From positions 806,001 to 870,000 of the forward strand of contig CM022372.1 of NCBI GenBank assembly GCA_011800155.1: 64,000 nucleotides of DNA, given 5' to 3'. The notes beneath the pieces were generated by a model. That model worked only from the letters and a program-made list of their open reading frames with translations, was not told the DNA's origin and did no database searches. The DNA is from Flammulina velutipes. Taxonomy: Eukaryota > Basidiomycota > Agaricomycetes > Agaricales > Physalacriaceae. Position numbers and translations under genes: made by a program. This document shows positions 12,554-23,027 of the stretch, piece after piece (positions within the stretch are counted from its first letter, which is position 1; the number at the start of each line of letters is the position of its first letter).

Positions 12554-13653
12554 CTATGCTTTAGACTGGAAGAAGGAAGAGATCCACTCCTCTACAGCCA
12601 GCCACTTTCCGTAACCGGAGTTGCCCATAAACCCGCCAGCAACGATGAGGAAATGACCGATGCAAACTAAAAACACGTAAGCCGCAGGAAATGAAAGGAA
12701 GAGAAAGTTCACTTACTGGCAGCTACAACAGGAATTACTGAAGATAGAGAGATTGCTCGATCGCCCCATGGCCATGATGAGCTGGTGTCCTTGCGTGCAT
12801 CGAACACGACTTTGCTTGCAGGTGGTTCCACGCGTATCGCATTGAATATACCAGCGTTCAGGTAGAACACCTTCTTAGCCTCCTCTGCTAATTCACCTTT
12901 ACGAGTATTAGCAGAATGAATAATGAATGGGAACCAGGGTAGTGGTCAATTCACCTTTGAGCTCCTCTGGGACCGCCTTGCCACCAGTGTCCATCCCTGC
13001 TCTAAACCAATCCTTGATGCGCTTCATCTCACCGAGTGATGCTGGCTTGGGCGACTTTAGCTCCTTGAAGACATAGAAAGACAGACCCCTGTCGTCCTGA
13101 AGGTCGTAAGCTTTGCCGAGAATGTGGCGCATATTCTGTCCGCCACTGAGGTCACCAAGGTACCGTACGTAAGAGTGGGCGAGCAAAAGGGAGGGGTTGG
13201 CCGAGTTGGCCAAGTCCTGTATTCGCTCAATGTACTCCGTGAGTCCAGCAGGAGGGTTCGCCATGAGATTCTGGTGAATGGCATGTGTCTTCCATGAAGA
13301 CTCGGGGATCTGCAGTAATTCCGATATGTCTGACGCTAGTGAAGGCGCCCGTCGGAGAACTGCTGGGTTGTATGTCGGCTCGAGGACAGGATGCGAGCTA
13401 TAGCGGTCCAATGCGCGCTCAAAGGTGCTGTTACACAGTGTTACCAAGGTATCACCATCAGAAAAGACATGGACACGCACTCATATATGTACCACAGCAT
13501 AACGAGAAACCGAGCATACTCTTCCTTGGGAAGCTTTCCCGAGAGCAGAGCCCCCGCGCCCTCGTTGTGTTCGGAAACGTCGCTGTGCGCCTGCTTCGTA
13601 CTCTCTCTAAGTATCGCGGACAGAGGCTGGGAATAGTCAATGATAGACGGCAT
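12554..13653 (-). CDS. HMX1: Heme oxygenase, membrane-anchored
   Basis: Cleaves heme to biliverdin, CO and iron. There are four exons: 13653-13481, 13427-12955, 12896-12717 and 12666-12554, giving 312 residues. The proximal heme-ligand His sits in STKQAHSDVSEH. The distal-helix signature HSYVRYLGDLSGGQ is perfect. A hydrophobic stretch near the C-terminus (AISLSSVIPVVAA through FLIVAGGFMG) suggests a tail anchor in the endoplasmic reticulum, as in other heme oxygenases. The start MPSIIDYSQPLSAILRE was chosen over an upstream in-frame ATG at 13806 because the family begins close to this helix. The gene lies tail-to-tail with AsnRS. Confidence 0.95.
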
Positions 13654-13716
13654 GTCGTCCAGTGATGTTGGGGTGGAAGTGATGGTGGTCGAAAGGAAAG
13701 GGAGAGATGGCCGTTG

Positions 13717-13730
13717 GTGCTTATAAGCAC
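13717..13730. promoter_or_regulatory. Perfect 14-bp palindrome containing TATAA
   Basis: GTGCTTATAAGCAC is a perfect palindrome 64 bp upstream of the heme oxygenase start. It embeds TATAA and may serve as a core promoter element or a dimeric regulator site; the role is inferred. The rest of the 13654-13993 interval shows nothing else. Confidence 0.4.
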
Positions 13731-13993
13731 GACAACATGATACAGCTGCTTTGATGTCGCTCGGATCCGGAAGAAAACTCGAAAAGGAGTGTCCACATTG
13801 CCTCATCTGGCCTCATCTAGTCTTATCAGATAAAATTGAACCAGGAACCATGTCATATCTAATCGCGCAACGTCTTGGCGTTCAGCAACAATGCAGAGTA
13901 TGCAAGGAGAGGCAGGCTCCATCCTCTATAACCTATGCTAATGGTACATGTACAGTGTCATAAATTTCATTCCTCCCACTATCTCATTACATT

Positions 13994-15554
13994 TCATGAT
14001 TCCGCCGGAAAGCGCTGCGATGGCGTGATTCAGTACATCATCAATATGAATGGCAGCGGCAGTAAGAGCTTACCGTCTGTTCAGTCTGGGTATTTCCCAC
14101 TGTAGGCGCATTTGGTATAGATGTCGCCCGAACACGGGGGGTGACGCGTATATGTGGCGTCTCGACCGCGTTCCCTGATCCTAGGTCCGACTTACGGTCC
14201 TCAAATGCTGGAAATTCCAATTTGATGGTGCTCGAATAGGGCATGGGCTTGGGCTGGTATGTCTCGACGTAGTGGAATTCATCCTCTTCGGTCATATTGT
14301 CCGAATACAGATCGTCGATATCTTCGTATGCTAGCGCCACGTTACCTATCTCTACGTCAGTCAAAATTAAAGGAAACATATTAAGTCTTGCGACTCACCA
14401 TTGTTGCTACCGACACGAACGCCTCCCCCAATAATGCGCCAGCTCACTGGAAAATGCCCTCTGTTCATTTCTTGTTCTTTCGGGGACAAGGGTTTCGCTG
14501 GCAGCCGATGCTTGATGCCTTTGTCTCCTATTAGCATTGACCTTGTCATGTTATCTTCCTCGTGAATACTAAAATGACAAGCGGGTGAGTGGCGCGGCAC
14601 ATATACAGTGGATGACTCACAAAGTACAGGCGGTGCCACTTGGGCAAATCCGCCCAGATTGCACAAATTTGCACCATTTGGCTGAACAGAGGTTCAGCAA
14701 GATAAGAGCGCCGAACATAAGGAGACGCACTTTTATACTTCACGCTACGCGTCGGCGAACGAGAGGATTCCTGCGAAGGATGCGGAGGCGTTTCTGGCCG
14801 CTGAACCGTCGGTGAAACAACCACGGAGTTCGCGGTGAGATTGATAGGATTCGAGTAATCACGACCGTTTTTCTCGTCGTCTGTATGTTCCTCTGAATTT
14901 GAACTCGGTGGTGATACTACAGGTTGAGGCAGAAAGAAGGACGCGTCGCTTGGGCTTGGGTAATAGAGTGGCGCAGACCACTGCGGTGGACGGGCCGACA
15001 CGGTGTAAAATGGCTGATAAGGGGATATTGGAAGAGGTGTGTACGCAGGATACATCATCGTAGGCCCCTCCGACATGTCTATTTTTGGCCTGAGCTCGTT
15101 CTTTCTCCCAAAAATTGTACGGGACTCACGTTTATAAGGATACCGCACATTGAACGCCGAAAGATCTTGTGACTTGGCTCAGCGCGCGCGCACTTGGGAT
15201 AGAAAGTACACCCACCTTCCCGCTGCGCATTGACTGGATGAACAAATCGGCACCACACCCCGTTGTTGCAGGTTCCAGAGAGGAAGTATTTGCAAGGTGT
15301 TTGACTCGGAGGCAAGGGAGATGTTGGACCAAGGACGTGCGCGAAATCGCACTCTTCTGAAGTCTTTGGACAGCTCGAGTGTTGGAAATACCGACATGGT
15401 TTGGCTGCGCGGATTGAAAAGGGGGCTTGGAATGAGAATATTATAGATACGCACTGTGTCTCTTCTTGAGAGGCGGTTTCCTGGTTTTGATATGGTCAGT
15501 CATCGGTGAGGTCAGCGGAAGGGGTGGGGAAGAGATCAACGTGGGTGTGGACAT
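13994..15554 (-). CDS. CCCH-type zinc-finger protein
   Basis: Probably an RNA-binding protein. Two CCCH fingers follow one another: the first has CRYFQHSSC, then C-x6-C-x3-H (pattern 7-6-3); the second has CKYFLSGTC, then C-x5-C-x3-H (pattern 7-5-3). The start at 15554 gives MSTPTLISSPPLPLTSP. After the fingers the protein is Pro/Ser/Tyr-rich and disordered (MMYPAYTPLPISPYQPFY). Two small exons follow, and then an acidic stretch (YEDIDDLYSDNMTEEDEFHY). The intron after the second finger is probably 15133-15182, with an acceptor at ACAAG, because only that choice keeps the downstream frame. The end is uncertain: a stop at 14041 is reached without the last intron, and one at 13994 with it. Confidence 0.8.
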
Positions 15555-16031
15555 TGCTGCTTTTAAATAAGGATCTTCGATGGTGGCAATGGAAATTCGA
15601 CAAGGCTCGGCGTCAAAGCCGTAGCGGTTCCAACCCAAGTGAGACAAGGAATATTCAAATCGGATGAATTGCAAGGCCTCATAACAATGGCGCCGATCCG
15701 GGAGGATGGAAGCCCTCGAAAGACATTAGAGCATAAATCCGTTCTTGGATACAAAGTTCCCCGACACGAGGCGCGAGACGAATGAAAGAACTTCAGGGTA
15801 ACAATAAGAGCTCAAGTTTTGAGTGTGAGCGCATATGGGCCGTCTTGTCGAGAAAAACAATAAGGGATGCCCGAGTAGACGTGGCTTGGTCCCTGGTCCT
15901 TATTGTATTTTCGCCACACAGATCAATGCTGTCAGATCAGATGGGGGATAGGCAAACCAATCTGGTTGCATGTTTTCTCCGGAGGTTTTCTGATCCTATA
16001 AAGAAGGCGCGTCGAAGAGATCCAAGCTGAC
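15555..16031. other. Intergenic divergent promoter region
   Basis: Lies between the starts of the CCCH gene and the kinase-like gene. Open frames here show no family resemblance, and no repeat or RNA gene was seen. Confidence 0.55.
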
Positions 16032-17484
16032 ATGATCGGCTGTAGCTGTCGGCTAGAGAACTTCAGCTGGCAAGATAGTAAAGTAACAATGTCGACGTCC
16101 AGATGTTTGACCGAAGCAGAACAAGGCGGCATTGAGCAATTCGCAAGGGTTTCTCCGTGCCAGGAACGATCATCATCACGATCTCTATTCGCCTCCATGA
16201 AGGACACGAACAAAGACGCGCCAGTGGAACTTGACGAGGCTGAGCTTTTCTGGAGGGACCATGAACCGTGGCTCAAGAGTTGCGGGTACCAACTCCGCAG
16301 GCGGTATCGCCCGGGCTGGGTGCCAGCATGGACCAATCGCAAGACGTCCTTATTCTGGTGGGAATTTGAAGATTCCGTGAAAGCAAAGGTGAGTAGCAAT
16401 CCCCAGCGCGTCCGTAGAGTGCCGTACTAACCCGCAATGCCAGCACCCGTCAGTGATGGACGCAAAGTCTACCAGTGATGGCACCCGGGTCATGCTGAAA
16501 CGTGTCCGTGTATCTGAACATCCCACGGAGGTCGAGATCACCAGACATCTGAGCTCTATTGTTGACAAGACGAATCATTCCCCGTTATTGAAAGAAGTCC
16601 TAACTATACCGAATGAAGACGACCTTAGGATTCTCGTCTTTCCATTGCTTCGTCGCTTCGATGATCCAGAGTTTGACACTATCGGCGAGGCTGTCGAGTT
16701 CTTTCGACAGATAATAGAAGTAAGTGCCACAATTATTGAACTACTACTAGCTCGGTTGATGATTCCACAGGGCGTTCAATTCCTACATCACCACCACATT
16801 GCTCATCGGTACGTCTCCCTATCTGCCCAGATTGAATTACTCTTTAGGATCCTTTGGGCAGTGATGTAGGTGTTCTCAATATACTCATGGATACCTCCAT
16901 GTTCCCTGCCGGGTATCATCCAGCCGCACCGTCAAGGACATTAGACTTCCAGCGTAAAGCAAAACACATCCCACGTACCCTCGCTCGTCCACGATATTTC
17001 CTCATCGACTTTGGCCTTTCTGTACGCTTCGACGACACGGAAAAGACCCCACTCGCAGACCCCGTACGAGGTCAAGACAAAACCGTGCCAGAATTTGCAA
17101 ATGGTACATTCAGCCAGTACGATCCTTTTCCAACCGACATTTACTATCTCGGGAACCTTATCAGAGAGCATTTCCTGGAGGTACTCATCTGACTATCACC
17201 CGGACCTTCAATTTTGAATGCTATTATCATAGGGAAAAAACGACGTCAAGCCAAAACAAGGGTTGGATTTTATGGAACCGTTATTGCAGGAGATGTGTGC
17301 GGCGCTGCCATCTGATCGTCCGACGATTGACATCGTAGCGGAAAGATTTCAGGGATTAGTCGGTACAATTAATCTCAGACAAAGACTCCGAAGCAAAGAT
17401 GAGGGAATATGGAGAGCCTTTTGTCTTGATGTGGCGCACATATGTCGACGATTAAAGTACTCGTCGCGAGGTATACCTCCGTAG
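16032..17484 (+). CDS. Basidiomycete kinase-like protein with intact catalytic motifs
   Basis: There are five exons: 16032-16389 (last base at the splice border), 16444-16719, 16771-16808, 16862-17180 and 17233-17484, joining to about 413 residues. The fourth acceptor must be GGGCAG at 16861 because it alone restores HRDVGVLNILMD, the catalytic-loop HRD-x4-N. A VMLKRV strand supplies the likely ATP-anchoring Lys, EVEITRHL the C-helix Glu, and FLIDFGLS the DFG motif. The usual APE segment is replaced by a shortened, divergent activation region that includes FANGTFSQYDPFPTDIYYLG. This resembles the expanded agaricomycete kinase-like families rather than a conserved kinase, and the substrate is unknown. 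An in-frame ATG near 16089 (MSTSRCLTE) is an alternative start. The stop lies 31 bp from that of the convergent P450 gene. Confidence 0.8.
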
Positions 17485-17515
17485 TTCATTCTATTTCATG
17501 ACCATGATGAATACA

Positions 17516-19590
17516 TTAATGTAGTTGTGTTTGTTCCATGAGTTCTAGAGCTTTACTTGACCGTGCTACCATCTCGAATGAGAAAGGCTTCAATTGTCTG
17601 TCACATGCATGTCAACATGTAGCCCAAGTTCATCGAATATACACAAACCGAGTAGTCCCAGAGAAGAATTCAAGCTTGGGCGTAACGTCGTTCCCCTGTT
17701 CGTCCTTCTCTTTGTTTATCTTGCACGTTGCGAGTATAGTAGCGATTGCGATCCATAAACTGTTCTCAGCCATGAACCGTCCGGGGCATATCCTGTCACC
17801 AAACACTCAGCGTAATACAAGGGGGACAAAAGAACGTGGTATACCTCGCGCCAAATCCGAAAGAAGCGGAGAACAAAGGTTCCCCATTACCTCCTTGATC
17901 CTGAGGCCTGTATCGGTATGGGTTGAACGTATCTGGGTCTTTGTACACATCGGTGTTGATCCCCATAGACCTGATATTTGCAAATATTAACGAGCCCTTT
18001 GGGATGAACATGCCACGATAGATATCATCTTCCGATGACACATGGGGCACACCTACAATATCATTCTTCAGTTTTCCTTCAGCAATGGACACAAGGAGAC
18101 GGACTTAGTGGGACAATGGGAAACCATCTGCGCGCCAGTAAGTTGGCTTGTCAGGTCAGATGAAGCGTCTTTATGCTGACCTTGCGACCTCGTGGAGGAT
18201 ATAATCGATGCAAGGAAGATCCGGCCTATCCTCGAGCGTGGGCAGCCTTCCCAACCCGACTACTTTGTCAATTTCTACCTGTGCTTTCTCCTGCACGTCT
18301 GGGAAGAGGACCATAGCCATTAAAAACACGGCGAGGTCGAAGATGTCTGCAAGTTATAAATCGCTGTTGATGTACCACTGTCTTGAATCAAAGCATGACA
18401 ACGCACTGTCTCCGCACCTGCAGCGTAAATTTGCGCTGCGGTCAACTTGATCGCGTCAATGAAGGAATCCTTGTCATCCATGTCGGGATCGACGTGGCTC
18501 AGATGTGTCGAAGTAAAGGACGCTTTTGCAGTCCCCGCTTTCTAAGCAGCGGTAAGAGATGAATACACAATATCAGGACGGCGTACCATTTCTTTCTGTA
18601 CTATATCGAAGGGGTAATCATAGAATATATCGGTTGTGTGTTTGTTCTTTCGAGCAAAAGCAGCCCAGTAGCCACCGGGGAACCATCCGGGGAAGTATTT
18701 CACTACCAATCAGTCAGCTCACCAAACAGATTTGAAGAAAGGGAGAAGACGAACACCACGGTAGAAAATCCAATGCAGTCAGCGCGATGGAAGATTGTTT
18801 AGCGATGTCCACCAGGGTGTTGATGACTCCAACGACTGGATCGTCCTTGTAATCCCCTTTGATTTCGTATCCGTATGCTATTCGGAGGATAAGGGAAGTA
18901 GAAAAGCTGAATAAGATGAGAATAAGGTTGCAAACAACGCCAGCGATATCGATCATACCTCTCGAGCGAATTTATATAATCCCGAGGCTTCGCCAACAGT
19001 TTCCTAACAAGCAGATGCGCGCGTTGAACTTGAATGGGCACGAGATCCCGACACTCCTTAGCACCGAAATAGGATTGGAAAAGTTTGCGGTGCAAGTTGA
19101 AGACTTTTCCGTATTGTAGGAGGATCAGGGTGCGGTTCAGACCCATGCTAAACCCGGAAATCTCAGCATCGCGCGCCCTTGAGAAGCAGGAAGGACATAC
19201 AGCGTCAACACAGCAGATTCAGGTCTGTTGCTATATTTGGGGCGTCGTTTATCAAGAAGGTCGACCGCCGCTTCGATAGAGTCAAGCACGACTAGCTTTT
19301 GGCCTAATACTTTCAGATACATCACGTCGCCTGTAGTTGGACGTTCAAATAACAAAAAAACGTTGCTGAATTAGGGTTGACTCACCATAAGTTTTTGCCC
19401 AGTCGTGGAACACCTCTGCCTGATTGTCTATAGAAGGGAAGATACGCAAGTGTCCTATCACAGGGTCTGCAGGCGGACCCGGGGGAAGGGAATGAGCGCT
19501 GCCAGTACCAGAGCGATTCCGACTTTGTTTGAAGATAGCCCACGCAAGTACCGAGATAGCTAGTGCAGACCAGACGGAAATCCAATCCAT
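17516..19590 (-). CDS. Cytochrome P450 monooxygenase with disturbed I-helix
   Basis: Heme-thiolate monooxygenase with about 11 exons. The N-terminal membrane anchor (SVWSALAISVLAWAIF) is followed by the proline hinge SLPPGPPADPVIGHLR. The K-helix ExxR is in HEVARWFP. The PERF-like region is FNPYRYRP. The heme loop is split by an intron and joins as FGFGARICPGRF, with the Cys ligand present. The C-terminus continues to a stop at 17516 after an intron in the GTT-R segment. The I-helix is abnormal. The frame reads AAGAET up to a canonical donor at 18406, but the following exon is then off by one base. The only open join uses a donor 11 nt earlier and removes the oxygen-activating Glu-Thr. This may be a pseudogene, a sequence error or unusual splicing. 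Confidence 0.8.
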
Positions 19591-20156
19591 ACCGTTGGTG
19601 GGGAAAGGAAAAAGAAGCTGAGGCTACATTCATGTGTTCATGCCCGGTGTCGTAAAGAACTCAACATCGCGTGATTGTGTGGGTACCAAATCTTACACAG
19701 GTAAGTGTACGTGAAACGACCTTTGGGGATAGAGGTAGATATATCGCGAGCAAAGTGTGGCGTTGCATGATCAGAACGATTCGAAAGACCTCCTCAGAAA
19801 GCAGGTTCGGAGTCCAGACCATTGAAATCTGTCTCGAACGAGTAGTTGCGGTAGGAATCTGAACAAGTGAGCAAGACGTCTAGGCACGCGAAGTTAAGAA
19901 CTTGAGAGATTGAAGGAGGTGTCCGGCAGATTCCGAGTGCTCTACATTAATAACCATCTGCTAAAGAGCCACCTACCTCGAACGCCGAATACAAGAATGA
20001 ACCAATAGCATTGGTGGCAATTGTATCCAATCGCGTTACTTATGGCGTAGCATTCCGACAGAATAAATATGCAGCGACCCAGAGCTGGCTAGAGTGAGGC
20101 ACGTGGCGACAAGTGCTATACTTCCGCCGCAAAGCCTTTTGTTTCCTACCACCATC
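19591..20156. other. Intergenic divergent promoter region (P450 / RING ligase)
   Basis: Separates the start codons of the P450 (minus strand) and the PA-TM-RING gene (plus strand). One 63-codon plus-strand frame at 19671 has no recognisable product. No repeats were seen. Confidence 0.55.
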
Positions 20157-21547
20157 ATGCGTGGCCTCTGCTGCCTATTCCTCTACTTCTCGCTCGTCTC
20201 CTCGCGTTCGATATTCTCCTTTGGCACGCACCCCGACAAGAGCTGGTGGGGATGGGCCTGGGGCGCAGAAAGTACCGTCTCCATCGTTGATCGCTCTCCC
20301 GGAATCAACTTTGCATCTCGCCCCGGTGCGTCCTGTTTATCGCCATAATGCACCGTGGCTGATTATACCAAAGCTGCGTTCGGTGCAGAGATATCTGGGC
20401 CAATCCTGGGCTACGTGATCCCGCTCAACAGCTTCACCAAACCGTGTCCAGCCAACGTTTCCGTTTCGAATCAAAGCAACTATGGGTGCGCGAAGCTCTG
20501 CATCGATGGTGAGAACCGCCCAGATCCGGACGAGAAGTGGATAGCCCTTGTTCAGAGGGGCAAGTGCGAGTTTGTCAACAAGGTGAGGGAGGCACAGCGG
20601 CTGGGCGCACGGGCTGTCGTTGTCGGGGGAGAGAATCCAGAGATCACGGGAATGCCTGATACGCTGGTGAATATGTACAGCCCAGGTATGTTTCTTTATC
20701 TATCTATCTAGGATTTTACCTCACCTCGAGGAATAGAAGATTCCTCAGACGTCAAGATTTCTGCAACCTACATTCGCTACACAGACTACGCACTCCTATC
20801 TTCACTCATAGCTTCGTCAAATACGTCCCATTCTGGTCTACGCACGCTATCGCTGCTCATAACTGCGGAATATTCAGCTTGGGAATGGTACTCGTACGTT
20901 CTACGGCCGATACCTTTTGTCTCACGTTAATTCATCTTTCTACAGTCCTATCGTCACGTTTATCCTTATTCTCCTGCTACCATCGATCCTCACCTTTGTG
21001 ACGCTCCTTGTACACCGCATCCGTGCCTCGCGTGCAGCCCAGCGCGATAGGGCACCGGAAGATATAGTGCATAATCTCCCTTGGCAGGTCTGGACTGGGA
21101 ACGGATGGGAAAAGCATGAAGGAGGTGGGGTAGTGTCGTCTTCGCCTCCGCCAGACCTCGAGCGCGGTCTTCCGGATTCCGAAGAAGAAATCGGTTCGAC
21201 ATCTCGTCCCCCGACCAGTAGGCAGCCTCCCCCTCATCCATGGTTCGAAGACCAGTTAGAGTGTGCTATCTGTTTATCGGAATTCGCGCAAGGGGACAAG
21301 GTTCGCGTCCTTCCGTGCCACCACATATTCCATCTAGATGAGGTAGATGAATGGTTGATACAGCGCAAGAAGTTGGTTAGTCTATTTGCTTCTTATCTTT
21401 CTGTGTGGGTGTTGAATTTTGTGATTTCAGTGCCCGGTGTGTAAGGCGGACGTGACTATGGTACCGGGACAGCATCCTGCACCTTCACCAGCTGAAAATG
21501 CTACCGAACATACCCCGCTACTCGCCCGACCTCACGATTCTACATGA
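20157..21547 (+). CDS. PA-TM-RING type E3 ubiquitin ligase
   Basis: Membrane ubiquitin ligase of the endosomal/vacuolar system. The order is: signal peptide ([16 protein letters not shown]), lumenal protease-associated domain ([19 protein letters not shown]), one transmembrane helix ([21 protein letters not shown]), a Pro/Ser-rich cytosolic linker, then a RING-H2 finger. The finger begins CAICLSEF, continues [16 protein letters not shown], and after an intron ends CPVCKAD. Five exons are needed: introns are 20326-20373, one near 20684, one near 20892, and one directly before CPVC. The stop is at 21545-21547 after [11 protein letters not shown]. The domain order matches the RNF13/RNF167 and yeast Tul1-like PA-TM-RING class. 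The ligands of the RING are complete, so activity is likely. Confidence 0.9.
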
Positions 21548-21840
21548 CGACACCCATGACACTTTGTATTCCATATTTTAGTTACTATATTTTCTGTGTT
21601 AATCTCCAAGTCGCTGAAGATATCATAGCTCTTCTGTACGAAGTAGAGAGGTTTATTTTATTCAATAAGTGAAGGGAGCTTCATCCGTGCGCCACGGAAG
21701 GTTTTCAGAAAATATGACGGTGACTGACAACATGCTCTATTACTCCGTCCGAAATGATAGTAGAAACAGCAAGACAATACAATAAATAAGGCGTTACATA
21801 GTAATACACCACGGTAGAAGGAAGCAATACATGGATGATG

Positions 21841-22954
21841 TTACAAAAAGTACTCTGCAGGAGGGCGCTTGGCGGGTACAGAACGCACGTCCTGTGAGCA
21901 TTGAGTTAGGGTTATGATAAGGAGCGACAGCACTGACGATGGGTGCGCAATTAAAGACTTTGTATTCCTGTCCGAGATGCTCATCGAGCTCTAACACTGC
22001 AGCAACGTTACCACACCTGGAACAAATCAGGATTATCCTCAGTACGCGCGGATAGTAACTCACCTATAACAGTAATTCGGCGCGCTCCACACGGTAACAA
22101 TCATACGCTCAAACATCATCTTGTAGCCCTCCATAGCAAGCTGATGCGCGCGCGCTATGAGGTCGAGAGAGTTGTTGTGCAGGAAGGCTTTCGTGGGATC
22201 TGAGCCAAAGAGGAAACCTGCGCCTCGCGGGGAGAGGCCCCAGCCACTGATATCTAAAGGAAGAGGTTAGAAAAGGTATGGTGCGAATGAAAAGACTGAC
22301 CATCTGGATCACTCCAAAGCAAGTCACACATCGCGCCTTCATGCGGGACCTCTATCCGCCTCTCCAACCCTCTAATCATATCCAAACTAGGAAGCGCAGG
22401 ACTCAGTCCGCCATGCACACAAAACACCCGGCCGTCAATAATCGCTCCCAACGACAAATAATCAAACACGTCCGTGCAATACCGCCACACCGTCGGATTG
22501 CCGTACTTTCGTGTGCATTCGTCGTAGAAGCCGTACACCTGGGTGATCTGCCTGCTCTCGTGGTTGCCGCGGATGAGACAGACGCGATCTGGCCAGCGGA
22601 CTTTCATGGCGAGGAGGAGAAGGAAGGTTTCGACGGAGAAGTAGCCGCGGTCGACAAAGTCGCCCATGAAGAGGTAGGATCTGTCGGGGCACTGGCCGGC
22701 GACGTTGAACAGCTCGAGGAGATCCCAGAACTGGCCGTGGATGTCGCCGCAAATCGTGACCGGCGCGTCGATGCACTGCACATTTCCCTCTTCAATAAGT
22801 ATTTCGCGCGCCTTCATGCAGAGCGTCTTGACGTCTGCCTCTGGAAGCGGCGTGCATGTCTTGAGCAGCTCTATCTGCCTGCGTAAATCATTACTGTCCA
22901 CTTTGCTGTCTTTTGGAGGACAGAGGACGCGCACCTGTCGAGGTCACTCGGCAT
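21841..22954 (-). CDS. PPH3: Serine/threonine protein phosphatase 4 catalytic subunit
   Basis: PPP-family phosphatase acting with R2/R3 subunits in DNA-damage checkpoint recovery. The first exon is tiny (MPSDLD plus part of Arg, 22954-22935). It joins to [20 protein letters not shown]. Metal-binding motifs are all present: [15 protein letters not shown] and RGNHESR, then HGGLSP and [11 protein letters not shown]. The C-terminus reads [13 protein letters not shown], ending in the carboxymethylated Leu of the PP2A/PP4/PP6 group. The N-terminal LDRQIE pattern and VPAKRP tail resemble PP4C more than PP2A or PP6. Four introns are visible. The start codon is only 73 bp from that of the divergent mitochondrial gene. 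Confidence 0.93.
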
Positions 22955-23027
22955 CGTAGTTGGCAGTTGCAAATGAAAAAGCGATCGGTGACCACGTGCT
23001 CCGAAAATTCTGTCTCTTTCCTCCACC
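22955..23027. promoter_or_regulatory. 73-bp bidirectional promoter
   Basis: The whole space between two divergent start codons, PP4 catalytic subunit on the minus strand and a mitochondrial protein on the plus strand. Both genes must draw their 5' ends from this short interval or overlap in their leaders. No TATA box is visible. Confidence 0.55.

Noticed and set aside
16841..16875. Premature stop in the kinase-like gene after the HR of the catalytic loop
   Set aside because: Appears only with acceptor TTTAG; using GGGCAG at 16861 restores HRDVGVLN and removes the stop.
22278..22886. 202-codon plus-strand frame
   Set aside because: Antisense to the PP4 catalytic subunit, which has all its phosphatase motifs on the minus strand.
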